A DNA stretch of 64,000 nt from Rhizobiaceae bacterium (GCA_016742175.1 JACVCH010000002.1:124001-188000), one strand, 5' to 3'; positions 17,330-26,657 are shown, numbered from the stretch's first letter. Numbers and translations are program-made. The notes: a model not told the origin generated them from the sequence alone.

Positions 17330-18214
17330 ATGACGACCATCGCATTCATCGGCCTCGGCAACATGGGCAATCCCATGGCGGCCAATCTCGTCAAGGCGGG
17401 GCACAAGGTGACGGGGTTCGACCTCGTCGAGGCGAATCTCGAAACCGCTAGGGCGAATGGCGCAGCGGTGGCAGCGAGCGCGCGGGAGGCGATTGCTGGC
17501 GCGGAGGTCGTCATCACCATGCTGCCGGCGGGCAAGCATGTCGTGTCGGTCTATGAGGACATCGTGCCGGCGGCGGCCAAGGGGACGCTCTTCATCGATT
17601 CCTCGACCATCGACGTCGATTCGGCGCGCAAGGCGCACAAGATCGCGGACGAAGCAGGCATGCTGTCGGTCGACGCGCCGGTTTCGGGCGGCGTCGGTGG
17701 GGCGGAAGCGGGCACGCTGACCTTCATGGCCGGCGGCAGCGCGGACGCGTTCGCCAAGGCCGCGCCGGTGCTGAAGCCGATGGCCGGCAAGGTGGTCAAT
17801 TGCGGAGATGCGGGCGCCGGACAGGCGGCGAAGATCTGCAACAACATGATCCTCGGCATCTCGATGATCGGCGTCGGCGAAGCGTTCGTGCTGGCCGAAA
17901 AACTCGGCCTCTCGCACCAGGCGCTCTACGACGTCGCGTCGACCTCGTCGGGCCAGTGCTGGTCGCTGACGACCTATTGCCCGGTCCCCGGCCCCGTGCC
18001 GAACTCGCCGGCCAACCGCGACTACAAGCCGGGCTTTGCCGCAGCGCTGATGCTGAAGGATCTGAAGCTGGCGCAGGAGGCCGCGCAGAATGCCGGTGCG
18101 GTGACGCCGCTCGGCGCCGAGGCGACGCAGCTTTACGCGCTTTTCAACGCGATGGGCCAAGGCAGCACCGACTTTTCCGGGATCATCAATTTCCTGCGCG
18201 GAAAACCGGATTGA
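17330..18214 (+). CDS. mmsB: 3-hydroxyisobutyrate dehydrogenase
   Basis: 294 aa of the beta-hydroxyacid dehydrogenase family; NAD-dependent oxidation of 3-hydroxyisobutyrate to methylmalonate semialdehyde in valine breakdown. The dinucleotide loop GLGNMGNPMA lies at residues 7-16, the substrate-binding signature DAPVSGGVGGAEAGTL near residue 118, and the catalytic Lys in AGQAAKICNN near residue 170. Strong ribosome-binding site GGAGG before ATG 17330. Located 122 bases after the acyl-CoA dehydrogenase, with an inverted repeat in the gap. A tartronate semialdehyde reductase is a less likely alternative. Confidence 0.88.
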   Translation: MTTIAFIGLGNMGNPMAANLVKAGHKVTGFDLVEANLETARANGAAVAASAREAIAGAEVVITMLPAGKHVVSVYEDIVPAAAKGTLFIDSSTIDVDSARKAHKIADEAGMLSVDAPVSGGVGGAEAGTLTFMAGGSADAFAKAAPVLKPMAGKVVNCGDAGAGQAAKICNNMILGISMIGVGEAFVLAEKLGLSHQALYDVASTSSGQCWSLTTYCPVPGPVPNSPANRDYKPGFAAALMLKDLKLAQEAAQNAGAVTPLGAEATQLYALFNAMGQGSTDFSGIINFLRGKPD

Positions 18215-18264
18215 ACGATGCGATTTTCGGGCGATTCATCTTTGCTTAAGCGACTGCTAACCCG

Positions 18265-18435
18265 CTGGTAAGATTGTCCCGCTAGAACAGATGACAAGGC
18301 GGTCGTCGCAGCCGCCTCCCGCTCCGGATCAGGTATTGCGTACCGGAGCAGTATCCTTCGCAAGTATCTTGTCGCGAAGTGCCATGCGTCTTTGTGGCAA
18401 GACCGCGTTTCTCTTCCGGAGAGCGCGGTTTTTGC
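18265..18435 (+). ncRNA. Candidate small RNA or structured 3' element with terminator
   Basis: The stretch after mmsB folds into four consecutive hairpins: GGCGG/CCGCC (18298-18316), GCTCCGG/CCGGAGC (18321-18349), CTTCGC/GCGAAG (18356-18379) and a terminator stem at 18402-18429 followed by five T. No convincing ORF is present. It could be an independent trans-acting sRNA or the processed 3' UTR of mmsB. No known Rfam family was recognised by eye. The 5' end is a guess; a weak -10-like TAAGAT is at 18269. Confidence 0.42.
18402..18433 (+). terminator. Rho-independent terminator
   Basis: Stem ACCGCG/CGCGGT with an inner CTC/GAG pairing, followed by TTTTT. It ends the mmsB transcript and/or the candidate sRNA, and faces the convergent phasin-like gene. 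Confidence 0.65.
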
Positions 18436-18438
18436 GTT

Positions 18439-18804
18439 TCAGATGCTCCGGCTCAAGCGACGATGATTGCTCTTGACCGCCCTGCCCGACGGCTTGAGCG
18501 CGGCGCGCATGGCGCGATCCGCCGCTGCGCCGCTCAAGAGCGACGGCGTGCGTCCGGACCAGATTTCCGGCCAGAACTGGATCGCAGCGTAGGCAAAGGC
18601 CATCTGGGCGGCGAGCGCGCCTTCGACCATGGCCGACATCTTTTCGGTCACGGCGCGCGTGGTCTCGACGCGATAAGGATTGTGGCTCTGCGCCTCGGCG
18701 GCCAGCATCGGCATGCGCATGGCGATGACGGCCGGCGCCAGCATGAGGTTTCCCGTCAGCGAGGCGGCGGCGCGCACGGAACGGGCGGTCGGCTTGATCG
18801 GCAT
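18439..18804 (-). CDS. Hypothetical phasin-like protein
   Basis: 121 aa from ATG 18804 with AGGA seven bases upstream. Ala- and Met-rich amphipathic helix (VETTRAVTEKMSAMVEGALA, then an aromatic stretch) and a basic tail. The helix resembles phasin-like and granule-associated proteins in rhizobia, but no domain can be named with confidence. No signal peptide. It stands alone between the candidate sRNA and the aminotransferase gene. Confidence 0.55.
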   Translation of the reverse strand: MPIKPTARSVRAAASLTGNLMLAPAVIAMRMPMLAAEAQSHNPYRVETTRAVTEKMSAMVEGALAAQMAFAYAAIQFWPEIWSGRTPSLLSGAAADRAMRAALKPSGRAVKSNHRRLSRSI

Positions 18805-18873
18805 GATTTATTCCTAGCACGATATTGCGCTGCACAAAACGCTTCACGCACAACGATGTTCCAACGAAGGACA

Positions 18874-18902
18874 GCGCCCCTTCGCAATGGGCGAAAGGGC
18901 GC
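18874..18902. repeat. Long hairpin between minus-strand genes
   Basis: GCGCCCCTTCGC pairs with GCGAAAGGGCGC across AATGG. It lies 10 bases after the stop of the aminotransferase gene and could end or protect that transcript. The minus-strand flank lacks a clear T run, so the terminator reading is weak. Confidence 0.4.
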
Positions 18903-18911
18903 GCGTTTTGG

Positions 18912-20288
18912 CTACTTGCGCAGGTCGCGCTCGGCGAGGTCGAGCGCCTTGCCAATGCGCTCGCAGGCCATGTCGATCGTGTCCTTCGTCCAGATGAGCG
19001 GCGGCGACAGGATCATCGTGTCGCCCACGGCCCGCATCATCATGCCGCCCGCGATGGCGTGGTCGCGGACGGCGGCGGCGGCGAAGCCGGCATTGTCGAA
19101 CCGCTCGCGCGTCGTCTTGTCCTTGACGATCTCGATGGCCGCCATGAGGCCGATGCTGCGGACTTCGCCGACGATGCCGTGGCCGGCCAGACGCTCCCGG
19201 AGCGCCCTGGCGAGATAGGGTCCCGTCTCGTCGCGGACGCGTTCGACCAGGCCCTCCTTCTCGATGATGTCGAGATTGGCGAGCGCCACGGCGCAGGCGA
19301 CCGGGTGACCGGAATAGGTGTAGCCGTGGTAGAACTCGCCGCCCTTTTCGACCAGCGTCGAGGCGATCCGGTCGCCGACCAGGAGCGCGGACAGCGGCTG
19401 GTAACCGGAGGTCAGCGCCTTGGCGGTGGTGATCGTGTCGGCCTCGATGCCGAGCGACTGCGCGGCGAACCATTCGCCGGTGCGGCCATAGCCGGTGATG
19501 ACCTCGTCGAGCATCAGGAGCACGTCGTGCTTGCGGCAGATGCGCTGGATTTCGGGCCAGTAGCTGTCGGGCGCGATCTTGACGCCCCCTGCCCCCATGA
19601 CCGGCTCGCCGATGAAGGCGGCGACGTTGTCGGCGCCGGCCTCGAGGATCGCATCCTCGACGGCCTTTGCGGCGCGCAGGCCGAAATCATGGTCGCTCTC
19701 GCCGGGCTTCGCCAGTTCGAACGCATAGGGCGGCATGACGTGGACGATGTTCGGCACCGCGCCGTTCAACTGGCCGTGCATCGCCGACATGCCGCCGAGC
19801 GAGGTGCCGGTGATGGTGGAGCCGTGATAGGCCCAGTTGCGCGAGATGATGCGGTTTTTCTGCGGCTTGCCTTCGAGCGCCCAGTAGTGGCGCACGAGCC
19901 GCAATGCCGTGTCGTTGGCCTCCGAACCGGACGAGCCGTAGAACACCTGGTTCATGTTGGCCGGCGCGATTTCGGCGAGCTTGCGCGCGAGCAGGACCGG
20001 CGTCGGCGTCGTGCATTTGAAGAAGGAATTGTAGTAGGGCAATTCCTTCATCTGCGCGTAGGCGGCTTCGGCCAGTTCGTTGCGGCCATAGCCGACATTC
20101 ACGCACCACAGGCCCGCCATGCCGTCGAGGATCTGCTTGCCCTCGCTGTCATAGACGAACGGACCTTCGGCGCGGGTGATCATGCGCGAGCCGGCGTGGC
20201 GCAAATCCTTGTGGTCGGTGAAGGGGTGGAGATGATGGGCTGCATCGATCTCCTGAAGCTGCTTCAGGGAATAGTTCTGGTAGGTCAT
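18912..20288 (-). CDS. Class III (omega) aminotransferase
   Basis: 458 aa PLP enzyme of fold type I. The PLP lysine is Lys290 in TAKALTSGYQPLSA; the cofactor-binding loop FYGSSGSEANDTALRL is near residue 115 and the LLMLDEVITGYGRTGEWFA stretch near 255. Closest in character to omega-amino acid or putrescine:pyruvate aminotransferases (SpuC-like), which pass amino groups from polyamines, beta-alanine or similar amines to pyruvate. Cytoplasmic. The ATG 20288 start is unambiguous. No polyamine genes are adjacent, so the donor amine is unknown. Confidence 0.85.
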   Translation of the reverse strand: MTYQNYSLKQLQEIDAAHHLHPFTDHKDLRHAGSRMITRAEGPFVYDSEGKQILDGMAGLWCVNVGYGRNELAEAAYAQMKELPYYNSFFKCTTPTPVLLARKLAEIAPANMNQVFYGSSGSEANDTALRLVRHYWALEGKPQKNRIISRNWAYHGSTITGTSLGGMSAMHGQLNGAVPNIVHVMPPYAFELAKPGESDHDFGLRAAKAVEDAILEAGADNVAAFIGEPVMGAGGVKIAPDSYWPEIQRICRKHDVLLMLDEVITGYGRTGEWFAAQSLGIEADTITTAKALTSGYQPLSALLVGDRIASTLVEKGGEFYHGYTYSGHPVACAVALANLDIIEKEGLVERVRDETGPYLARALRERLAGHGIVGEVRSIGLMAAIEIVKDKTTRERFDNAGFAAAAVRDHAIAGGMMMRAVGDTMILSPPLIWTKDTIDMACERIGKALDLAERDLRK

Positions 20289-20456
20289 GTCGTTTCTCTC
20301 CGTTGAACGAGGGGTTCAGGTGGAGTGCGGAGGGGAATATCCGATCCGGGCGCACAGGCGCAGAAGCTCGGCGTGCCGCGTGCGCGGCGACGGCGTCGAG
20401 GCATGTCTTTTGACAAAGCGGCGCATGGGCTTTTGTAGCGGCGGCCCGGCCGGGGT

Positions 20457-21620
20457 TCAAGCGCGCCGGCGGGCGCGGACGACACCGACCAGCACGAGAG
20501 CCAAGCAGAGCGCCGCCATGACGGCCGGCAGACCGTGCGGGCCGAAAATCTGCATCGCAACGCCCGCGCTCGGCGGTCCGGAAATGCCGCCGATGCCCCA
20601 CATGAGCGCAAAGGCGGCGTTGCCCGCGACCAGCATGGAGCCGGAAAAGCGCTGGCCGAGTTCGACGATCGCCATCGTGTAGATGCCGTAGGCGAACGCG
20701 CCCCAGAAGAAGGCGACGGGCCATTGCGCGGGCGTGCCGAGCACCAGCGGCAGGAGCGCGCAGCCGACGATCGTGAGCACCGCACAGACGAGCATGACGG
20801 CGCGCGCGCTCCACCAGTCCGCGACCATGCCGAACGGCACCTGCAGCGCGAAATTGCCGATGATGAAGACGGTGAGGAGCGTCGCCATCTCCGCCTCGCC
20901 GACCGCGAAGGCGCGGCCGTAGGACGGCAGGAGCGACAGCATCGCGGTCTCGAATCCGGCGGCGACGACGACCGCGAGAAGCAGCGTCGGCGCGACGGGA
21001 AGGAAGCGGCGCACGGTGCCCTGCTGCTCGTCCTCGTGGAATTGCGGAAGGCGCGGCGCCGCGGCGGCAACGAAGAGGCCGCAGATGAGGAAGGCGGCGA
21101 TGCCGACGAAAAAGGGCGGCCAGCCCGACGTGCCGACGACGGCCAGCGTTGCCGGGCCGAGCGCGAAGCCGAGCGAGATGGTGGAGGTGTAGAAGCCCAT
21201 GAACCGGCCGCGCGCATGGGCGGGCGCGAGCGAGATCATCCAGACTTCCGAAAGGACATAGAGCGGGATGACCGACATGCCGATCATGAAGCGCAGCGGG
21301 AACCAGAGCCAGACGTTCTGGGTCGCGCCGATGAGCGCGAGAAGCGTCGCGCAGAAGGCGGCGCAGCAAAGCACGGTGCGCACGCCGCCGAGCCGCTTGA
21401 CCAGCATGGGCACGAGCGATGACGAGACGATCATGCCGAGCGGCGACATGGCGGCGGAAAGGCCGATCATCGTCGGTGAGACGCCCTGCCGCTCGAGGAC
21501 GAAGGCGAGCAGAGGATAGGACAGGCCCTGCGCGATCGCGAACACCGACACGGTCGCCGTCACGGCGCCGATGGCGAGCCATGGCACGGGCTTCGTGGTA
21601 GGGACGGCGATCGTTTCCAT
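20457..21620 (-). CDS. MFS transporter, 12 membrane segments
   Basis: 387 aa, hydrophobic throughout, with a typical MFS length and two six-helix halves. The loop PMLVKRLGGVRTVL and the basic pattern HARGRFMGFYTSTISLGFALG fit the sugar/drug efflux or YcaD-like MFS group. The start ATG 21620 follows the divergent promoter gap shared with the methyltransferase gene. Substrate unknown; the neighbours suggest a quaternary amine, or export of an unrelated compound. Confidence 0.82.
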   Translation of the reverse strand: METIAVPTTKPVPWLAIGAVTATVSVFAIAQGLSYPLLAFVLERQGVSPTMIGLSAAMSPLGMIVSSSLVPMLVKRLGGVRTVLCCAAFCATLLALIGATQNVWLWFPLRFMIGMSVIPLYVLSEVWMISLAPAHARGRFMGFYTSTISLGFALGPATLAVVGTSGWPPFFVGIAAFLICGLFVAAAAPRLPQFHEDEQQGTVRRFLPVAPTLLLAVVVAAGFETAMLSLLPSYGRAFAVGEAEMATLLTVFIIGNFALQVPFGMVADWWSARAVMLVCAVLTIVGCALLPLVLGTPAQWPVAFFWGAFAYGIYTMAIVELGQRFSGSMLVAGNAAFALMWGIGGISGPPSAGVAMQIFGPHGLPAVMAALCLALVLVGVVRARRRA

Positions 21621-21845
21621 CGCCAGACATGATCCTGTCCCCGTTCGCCGCGCCAGAGCAAAACGAGCGTGGCCGAAAAGTTGGATTTCGGTGGTCCAGA
21701 CACGGCGAATCCGGCGATGTCGCTCCTTCGATAACGCGATGTCGCTCGTGTCGATTCCCTCTTTCTCAAGGTCGCCGGTCCGTTGTCGGACGGATCGCCG
21801 ACAGTCCAGTATGCGGCCAGTTTTCCGCATTCCGCCGAGGCCGCG

Positions 21846-23420
21846 ATGACCGATCTGACCATGCCCAGCGAGGCGCTCGTGACCGAACGCGGCCGGCGCG
21901 GCGGACGGGCGGGCAAGCGCGCCGGTGGATCGGCCGCTTTCGAGCAGCCGCCCTATCGCCGCCACACGATTCCGTTTCCGCCGACCGAGCTTCTCTCGGC
22001 GGACGAGCTCGAATCGATCCACCTCGCCTCGCTGCGGGTGCTGAGGGAGATCGGCGTCGACGTGCTGCATGACGAAGCGCGGCGGATCATGAAGGAGGCG
22101 GGCGCCGACGTGCGCGAGGGATCGGAGCGCGTGCGCTTCGATGCCGACCTGATCCTGGAGTTGGTCTCGCATTGCCCGTCGCAGTTCACGCTTCATGCGC
22201 GCAACCCGGCACATGACGTCCATTTTGGCGGACGCAACCTCGTCTTCGCGCAGGTCGCCTCGGCCCCGAACTGCTCGGACCTCGACCGAGGTCGCCGGCC
22301 GGGCAATCAACAGGATTTCCGCAATTTCCTGAAGCTCGCGCAGGTCCACAACATCATCCACGCGACCGGCGGCTATCCGGTCGAGCCGACGGACATCCAC
22401 CCCTCGATCCGGCACCTCGAATGCGTGCGCGACCTGGCGCTGATCACCGACAAGCCGTTCCACATCTATTCGCTCGGGCGGGAGCGCAATGTGGACGGGA
22501 TCGAGATCGCGCGGCTGGCGCGCGGGATTTCGGATGAGCAGCTTCTCACCGAGCCGTCGGTCTATACGATCATCAACACCAACTCGCCGCTGAAGCTCGA
22601 CATTCCGATGATGGAAGGCATCATCCAGATGGCGAGCCGCGGGCAGATCGTCATCGTCACGCCCTTCACGCTGTCGGGCGCGATGGCGCCGGTGACGATC
22701 GCGGGGGCGCTCGTCCAGCAGAACGCCGAGGCACTGTCGGCCATCGCATTCGCGCAGATGGTCAGGAAGGGCGCGCCGGTCGGCTATGGCGGGTTCACCT
22801 CCAACGTCGACATGAAGTCGGGCGCGCCGGCCTTCGGCACGCCGGAATACATGAAGGCGCAACTCGTCGGCGGCCAGCTCGCGCGGCGCTACGGCATCCC
22901 CTACCGCACGTCGAATGTCTGCGCGGCGAACGCCGTCGACGCGCAGGCGGCGTATGAGAGCGTCTTTTCGCTGTGGGGCGCGGTGCAGGCGGGCGCAAAT
23001 TTCATGCTCCATTCGGCCGGGTGGCTCGAGGGTGGGCTGCGCTGCTCCTACGAGAAGATGATCCTCGACATCGACCTGTTGCAGATGGTGGCGGAGTTCC
23101 TGACCCCGCTCGACCTTTCCGAAGACGCGCTGGCGGTCGACGCCATCCGCGAGGTCGGCCCGGGCGGGCACTTCTTTGGAACGCAGCACACGCAGGACCG
23201 CTACAAGAACGCGTTCTATTCGCCAATCCTGTCGGACTGGCGCAATTTCGAAAGCTGGCAACTGGCGGGCAGCCCGACGGCAGTCGAGAAGGCCAACCGG
23301 GTGTGGAAGGAACGGCTGGCGGCTTGGGAAAAGCCGGCGATCGACCCGGCGGTCGAGGAGGCGGTCAATGCGTTCGTCGAGCGGCGGAGCGCCGAAGGCG
23401 GCGCGCCGACGGATTTTTGA
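21846..23420 (+). CDS. MttB-family methyltransferase without pyrrolysine
   Basis: 524 aa of the trimethylamine methyltransferase superfamily. The coding frame is continuous with no in-frame TAG, so it is a non-pyrrolysine homolog. Characterised non-Pyl members demethylate glycine betaine and related quaternary amines and hand the methyl group to a corrinoid protein. The neighbours support this: a dimethylglycine dehydrogenase-like protein and betaine-homocysteine methyltransferase. The first 30 residues are basic and disordered (RGRRGGRAGKRAGG). No corrinoid protein or corrinoid:THF methyltransferase is in the window, so the acceptor is unknown. The start is set by ATG 21846. Confidence 0.82.
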   Translation: MTDLTMPSEALVTERGRRGGRAGKRAGGSAAFEQPPYRRHTIPFPPTELLSADELESIHLASLRVLREIGVDVLHDEARRIMKEAGADVREGSERVRFDADLILELVSHCPSQFTLHARNPAHDVHFGGRNLVFAQVASAPNCSDLDRGRRPGNQQDFRNFLKLAQVHNIIHATGGYPVEPTDIHPSIRHLECVRDLALITDKPFHIYSLGRERNVDGIEIARLARGISDEQLLTEPSVYTIINTNSPLKLDIPMMEGIIQMASRGQIVIVTPFTLSGAMAPVTIAGALVQQNAEALSAIAFAQMVRKGAPVGYGGFTSNVDMKSGAPAFGTPEYMKAQLVGGQLARRYGIPYRTSNVCAANAVDAQAAYESVFSLWGAVQAGANFMLHSAGWLEGGLRCSYEKMILDIDLLQMVAEFLTPLDLSEDALAVDAIREVGPGGHFFGTQHTQDRYKNAFYSPILSDWRNFESWQLAGSPTAVEKANRVWKERLAAWEKPAIDPAVEEAVNAFVERRSAEGGAPTDF

Positions 23421-23441
23421 GACGATGAGCGAGGCCAGGCG

Positions 23442-23609
23442 ACCCCCACTCCGATCCGCTTCGCGGACCACCTCTCCCCCGGACGACGGGGGAGAGGAAA
23501 TGCGGAGAGGGAGCGGGCTTCATTCTGAGGAGGAAGCGGTGATGCGCGCCTTTCCTCTCCCTCCGGAGGGGGGAGAGGTGGCGCCGCGCAGCGGCGACGG
23601 AGTGGGGGA
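23442..23609. repeat. Palindromic repeat family B, copy 2
   Basis: Borders GACCCCCACTCCG and CGGAGTGGGGG, inner arms CCACCTCTCCCCC and GGGGGGAGAGGTGG, as in copy 1 at 3752-3896. The middle has diverged and contains a good ribosome-binding site and the ATG of the DUF559 gene, so the right half of the repeat is translated. Confidence 0.85.
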
Positions 23610-24060
23610 AGGCGGCGGTGAGACGCGAAGCCGCCGAAAGACGGGCACGACCGCTCGCGCTCGTGGATTACGTAAAGGCGACAATCAGGCGGAGGCGCTG
23701 CTTTGGTCGGAGCTGAAGCGTCGCAAGCTCGGCGGATACAAATTTACGCGACAGTTTCCGATCGGTCCCTACTTCGCTGACTTTGCCTGCCGCGAGCAGT
23801 GGCTCGTCGTTGAGATCGACGGTAGCCAACATGCCGGAAGTGTCCATGATATTCAGCGCGATGCGCTCATCAACGCTCAAGGCTATTCCATTCTTCGTTT
23901 CTGGAACCACGACGTTCTGAAGGCGCGCGGCGAGGTTTTTGAGACGATCCTCGCGGCGCTGACCGGGCGGCTTGCATCCAAGGTCGATGCCGTCGATCTT
24001 CAACTCAAACCATCAGCTTCCTCAGACCCGCTGACTCTTAATGAGCGGGTACAAATATAA
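23542..24060 (+). CDS. DUF559-domain protein, endonuclease-like
   Basis: 172 aa. Residues about 38-140 form a DUF559 domain of the very-short-patch-repair/PD-(D/E)xK type. The motif pieces are NQAEALLWSELKRRKLGGYK, FADFAC and VVEIDGSQH, followed by ILRFWNHDVL. The start ATG 23542 has AGGAGG eight bases upstream. The first 23 residues (FPLPPEGGEVAPRSGDG) are translated from a family B palindrome, so the repeat supplies the N-terminus. Biological role unknown; such genes often sit alone in rhizobia. It ends 20 bases before the dehydrogenase gene and may be co-transcribed with it. Confidence 0.75.
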   Translation: MRAFPLPPEGGEVAPRSGDGVGEGGGETRSRRKTGTTARARGLRKGDNQAEALLWSELKRRKLGGYKFTRQFPIGPYFADFACREQWLVVEIDGSQHAGSVHDIQRDALINAQGYSILRFWNHDVLKARGEVFETILAALTGRLASKVDAVDLQLKPSASSDPLTLNERVQI

Positions 24061-24080
24061 TCTCGGGCGGACAGGTTCAT

Positions 24081-26657
24081 ATGAAATCCCATGCAAAAGC
24101 GGTTGTGATCGGCGGGGGCGTCGTCGGGTGTTCGGTGCTTTATCATCTGGCGAAGGCCGGATGGACGGATGTGATGCTGATCGAGCGGTCGGAGTTGACA
24201 TCCGGTTCCTCGTGGCATGCGGCGGGCGGGTTTCATACGTTGAACGGCGATCCGAACGTCGCCAAGCTGCAGGCCTATACGGTCCAGCTCTACAAGGAGC
24301 TGGAGGAGATTTCGGGCCAGTCCTGCTCGCTGCACCTGACCGGTGGCGTCATGCTGGCGGATACGCCGGAGCGGATGGATTTCCTGCGGCTTGCCCATGC
24401 CAAGGGCCGGTATCTCGGGATGGACACTGAGCTCATCACGCCGTCCGAGGCGAAGGCGATGTTCCCGCTGATGGACGAGACGAATTTCGTCGGCGCGATG
24501 TGGGACCCGGTCGAAGGCCATCTCGACCCGTCGGGCACGACGCACGCCTATGCCAAGGCGGCGAAGACGCTCGGGGCCGAGATCGTGCTGCGCAATCCGG
24601 TGATCGAGCTGACGCAGGAGGCCGATGGCACCTGGAACGTCGTCACCAGGAACGGCACCGTGAAGACCGAGCATGTCGTCAATTGCGGCGGGCTGTGGGC
24701 GCGCGAGGTGGGACGCATGGTCGGCGTCGAGCTGCCGCTGCTTGCCATGGAGCACATGTATCTTTTGACCGAGCCGATGCCGGAGGTCGAGGAGTTCAAT
24801 GCCAGGACCGGCCGCGAGATGGTCGGCGTGCTTGACTTCAAGGGCGAGATCTATACGCGGCAGGAGCGCAACGGCGTGCTGCTCGGCACCTATGAGAAGG
24901 CCTGCAAGCCGTGGTCGCCTGTCAACACGCCATGGGACTTCGGCCACGAACTGCTGCAACCCGACCTCGACCGCATCGCGCCGTCGCTGGAAATCGGGTT
25001 CAAGCATTTTCCCGGCATCGAGAAGGCTGGCATCAAGCAGATCATCAACGGGCCGTTCACCTTCGCGCCGGACGGCAATCCGCTCGTCGGGCCGGTGCAG
25101 GGGCTGACGAATTTCTGGTGCGCCTGCGCGGTCATGGCCGGGTTCAGCCAAGGCGGCGGCGTCGGGCTGGCGCTCTCCAACTGGATGGTGAACGGCGATC
25201 CGGGCTTCGACGTCTGGGGCATGGACGTCGCGCGCTTCGGCGAATGGGCGAGCCTGCGCTACACCAACGCCAAGGTGCGCGAGAACTATTCGCGCCGCTT
25301 CTCGATCCGCTTCCCGAACGAGGAACTGCCGGCTGCGCGGCCCGCGCAGACGACGCCGCTCTACGACGTCATGGTGCGCGACAACAATGCCGTGATGGGT
25401 GATAGCTGGGGGCTGGAGACGCCGCTCTGGTTTGCGCCGAAGGGCATCGAGGCCAAGGATGTCGTCTCGTTCCACCGCTCCAACGATTTCGAGCATATCG
25501 GGGCGGAAGTTCGCGCGACGCGCGAACGCGTCGGCGTGACGGAAATCGCCAATTTCGCGAAGTACGAAGTGGCCGGGACCGGGGCGGAGGAGTTCCTCAA
25601 CCGGCTGATGACCAACCGGATGCCGAAGACCGGGCGCATCGTGTTGACGCCGATGCTGAACGAGTTCGGCAAGCTGATCGGCGATTTCACCATCGCCAAG
25701 GCGGATGACGACCGGTTCATGGTCTGGGGTTCGTCGGCGGCGCAGAAATACCACATGCGCTGGTTCGAAAAGCACCTGCCGAAGGATCGCTCGGTGCGGA
25801 TCATCCGCTTCGACCAGACGCTGGTGGGGCTCTCGATCGCCGGGCCGCGCTCGCGCGATCTTTTGCAAAAGCTGGTCGATGTCAACGTGTCGAACGCGGC
25901 GTTCCGGTTCATGGATTTTCGCGAGATGGCGGTGGCCGGCGCGCCGTGCATGGTCAACCGCATCTCCTATACGGGCGATCTCGGCTACGAAATCTGGATG
26001 GAGCCGGCCTATCAGCGGCTCGTCTACGAGGCGATCAAGCGCGAGGGCGCAGAATTCGGCATCGTCGACTTCGGCATGCGGGCGCTGTTGTCGATGCGGC
26101 TCGAAAAGAACTTCCCGACCTGGTTCCGCGAGCTGCGGCCGATCTACGGCCCGTTCGAGGGGGCGATGGATCGCTTCATCAAGCTGGAGAAGAACGATTT
26201 TATCGGCCGCGAGGCGGCGGCGAAGGAACAGGCCGAAGGGTCGAAGCTGCGGCGGGTTTCCTTCACGGTCGATGCTCTCGACGCAGACGTGATGGGCGAC
26301 GAGCCGATCTGGGCGAAGGTCAACGGGCAGGAATTCGGCACGGTCGGCCAGCCGCACGGCTATGGCGCGCCGCGCTTCGATGCGGAGGGCAAGGACGTGC
26401 GTGGGTCGCAAGCTGCCACTGACGCCTCGGCTGTGCGCGGCATCCATGACGGGGAATGGTCGGTGGTCGGCTGGGTGACGTCCGGCGGCTATGCGCATTT
26501 CGTCGAAAAGTCGATGGCGCAGGGCTACGTGCCTGCGGCGCTTTCGGACGATGCGAGCGACGGGATGTTCGAGATCGAGATCCTCGGGCATCGGCGCCCG
26601 GCGCGGATCGCGGTCGAGCCGCCGCTCGACCCGTCGGGCGAGAAGATGCGGGGTTGA
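24081..26657 (+). CDS. FAD oxidoreductase-GcvT fusion, dimethylglycine/sarcosine dehydrogenase-like
   Basis: 858 aa. Residues 1-400 form a DAO-type FAD domain starting AVVIGGGVVGCSVLYHLAKA, with SGSSWHAAGGFHT, where flavin attachment is expected in this family. Residues about 430-830 form a GcvT-like tetrahydrofolate-binding domain. Such enzymes oxidatively demethylate dimethylglycine or sarcosine and pass the one-carbon unit to THF. Following an MttB homolog, it would take the next step in betaine breakdown. The stop is immediately adjacent to the convergent PhnD-like gene. The exact substrate is inferred. Confidence 0.86.
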   Translation: MKSHAKAVVIGGGVVGCSVLYHLAKAGWTDVMLIERSELTSGSSWHAAGGFHTLNGDPNVAKLQAYTVQLYKELEEISGQSCSLHLTGGVMLADTPERMDFLRLAHAKGRYLGMDTELITPSEAKAMFPLMDETNFVGAMWDPVEGHLDPSGTTHAYAKAAKTLGAEIVLRNPVIELTQEADGTWNVVTRNGTVKTEHVVNCGGLWAREVGRMVGVELPLLAMEHMYLLTEPMPEVEEFNARTGREMVGVLDFKGEIYTRQERNGVLLGTYEKACKPWSPVNTPWDFGHELLQPDLDRIAPSLEIGFKHFPGIEKAGIKQIINGPFTFAPDGNPLVGPVQGLTNFWCACAVMAGFSQGGGVGLALSNWMVNGDPGFDVWGMDVARFGEWASLRYTNAKVRENYSRRFSIRFPNEELPAARPAQTTPLYDVMVRDNNAVMGDSWGLETPLWFAPKGIEAKDVVSFHRSNDFEHIGAEVRATRERVGVTEIANFAKYEVAGTGAEEFLNRLMTNRMPKTGRIVLTPMLNEFGKLIGDFTIAKADDDRFMVWGSSAAQKYHMRWFEKHLPKDRSVRIIRFDQTLVGLSIAGPRSRDLLQKLVDVNVSNAAFRFMDFREMAVAGAPCMVNRISYTGDLGYEIWMEPAYQRLVYEAIKREGAEFGIVDFGMRALLSMRLEKNFPTWFRELRPIYGPFEGAMDRFIKLEKNDFIGREAAAKEQAEGSKLRRVSFTVDALDADVMGDEPIWAKVNGQEFGTVGQPHGYGAPRFDAEGKDVRGSQAATDASAVRGIHDGEWSVVGWVTSGGYAHFVEKSMAQGYVPAALSDDASDGMFEIEILGHRRPARIAVEPPLDPSGEKMRG

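Noticed and set aside
18874-18902. Intrinsic terminator for the aminotransferase operon
   Set aside because: Kept only as a hairpin, because no T run follows on the minus strand.
21846-23420. Pyrrolysine-containing MttB with an in-frame amber codon
   Set aside because: The frame is open to a normal stop with no internal TAG.
21621-23471. Long N-terminal extension of the MFS gene across the MttB gene
   Set aside because: Antisense to a coding gene; METIAVP at 21620 is a natural MFS start.
24000-26591. 863-aa minus-strand frame opposite the FAD/GcvT gene
   Set aside because: Antisense artefact of high GC content; the plus-strand gene has full domain evidence.
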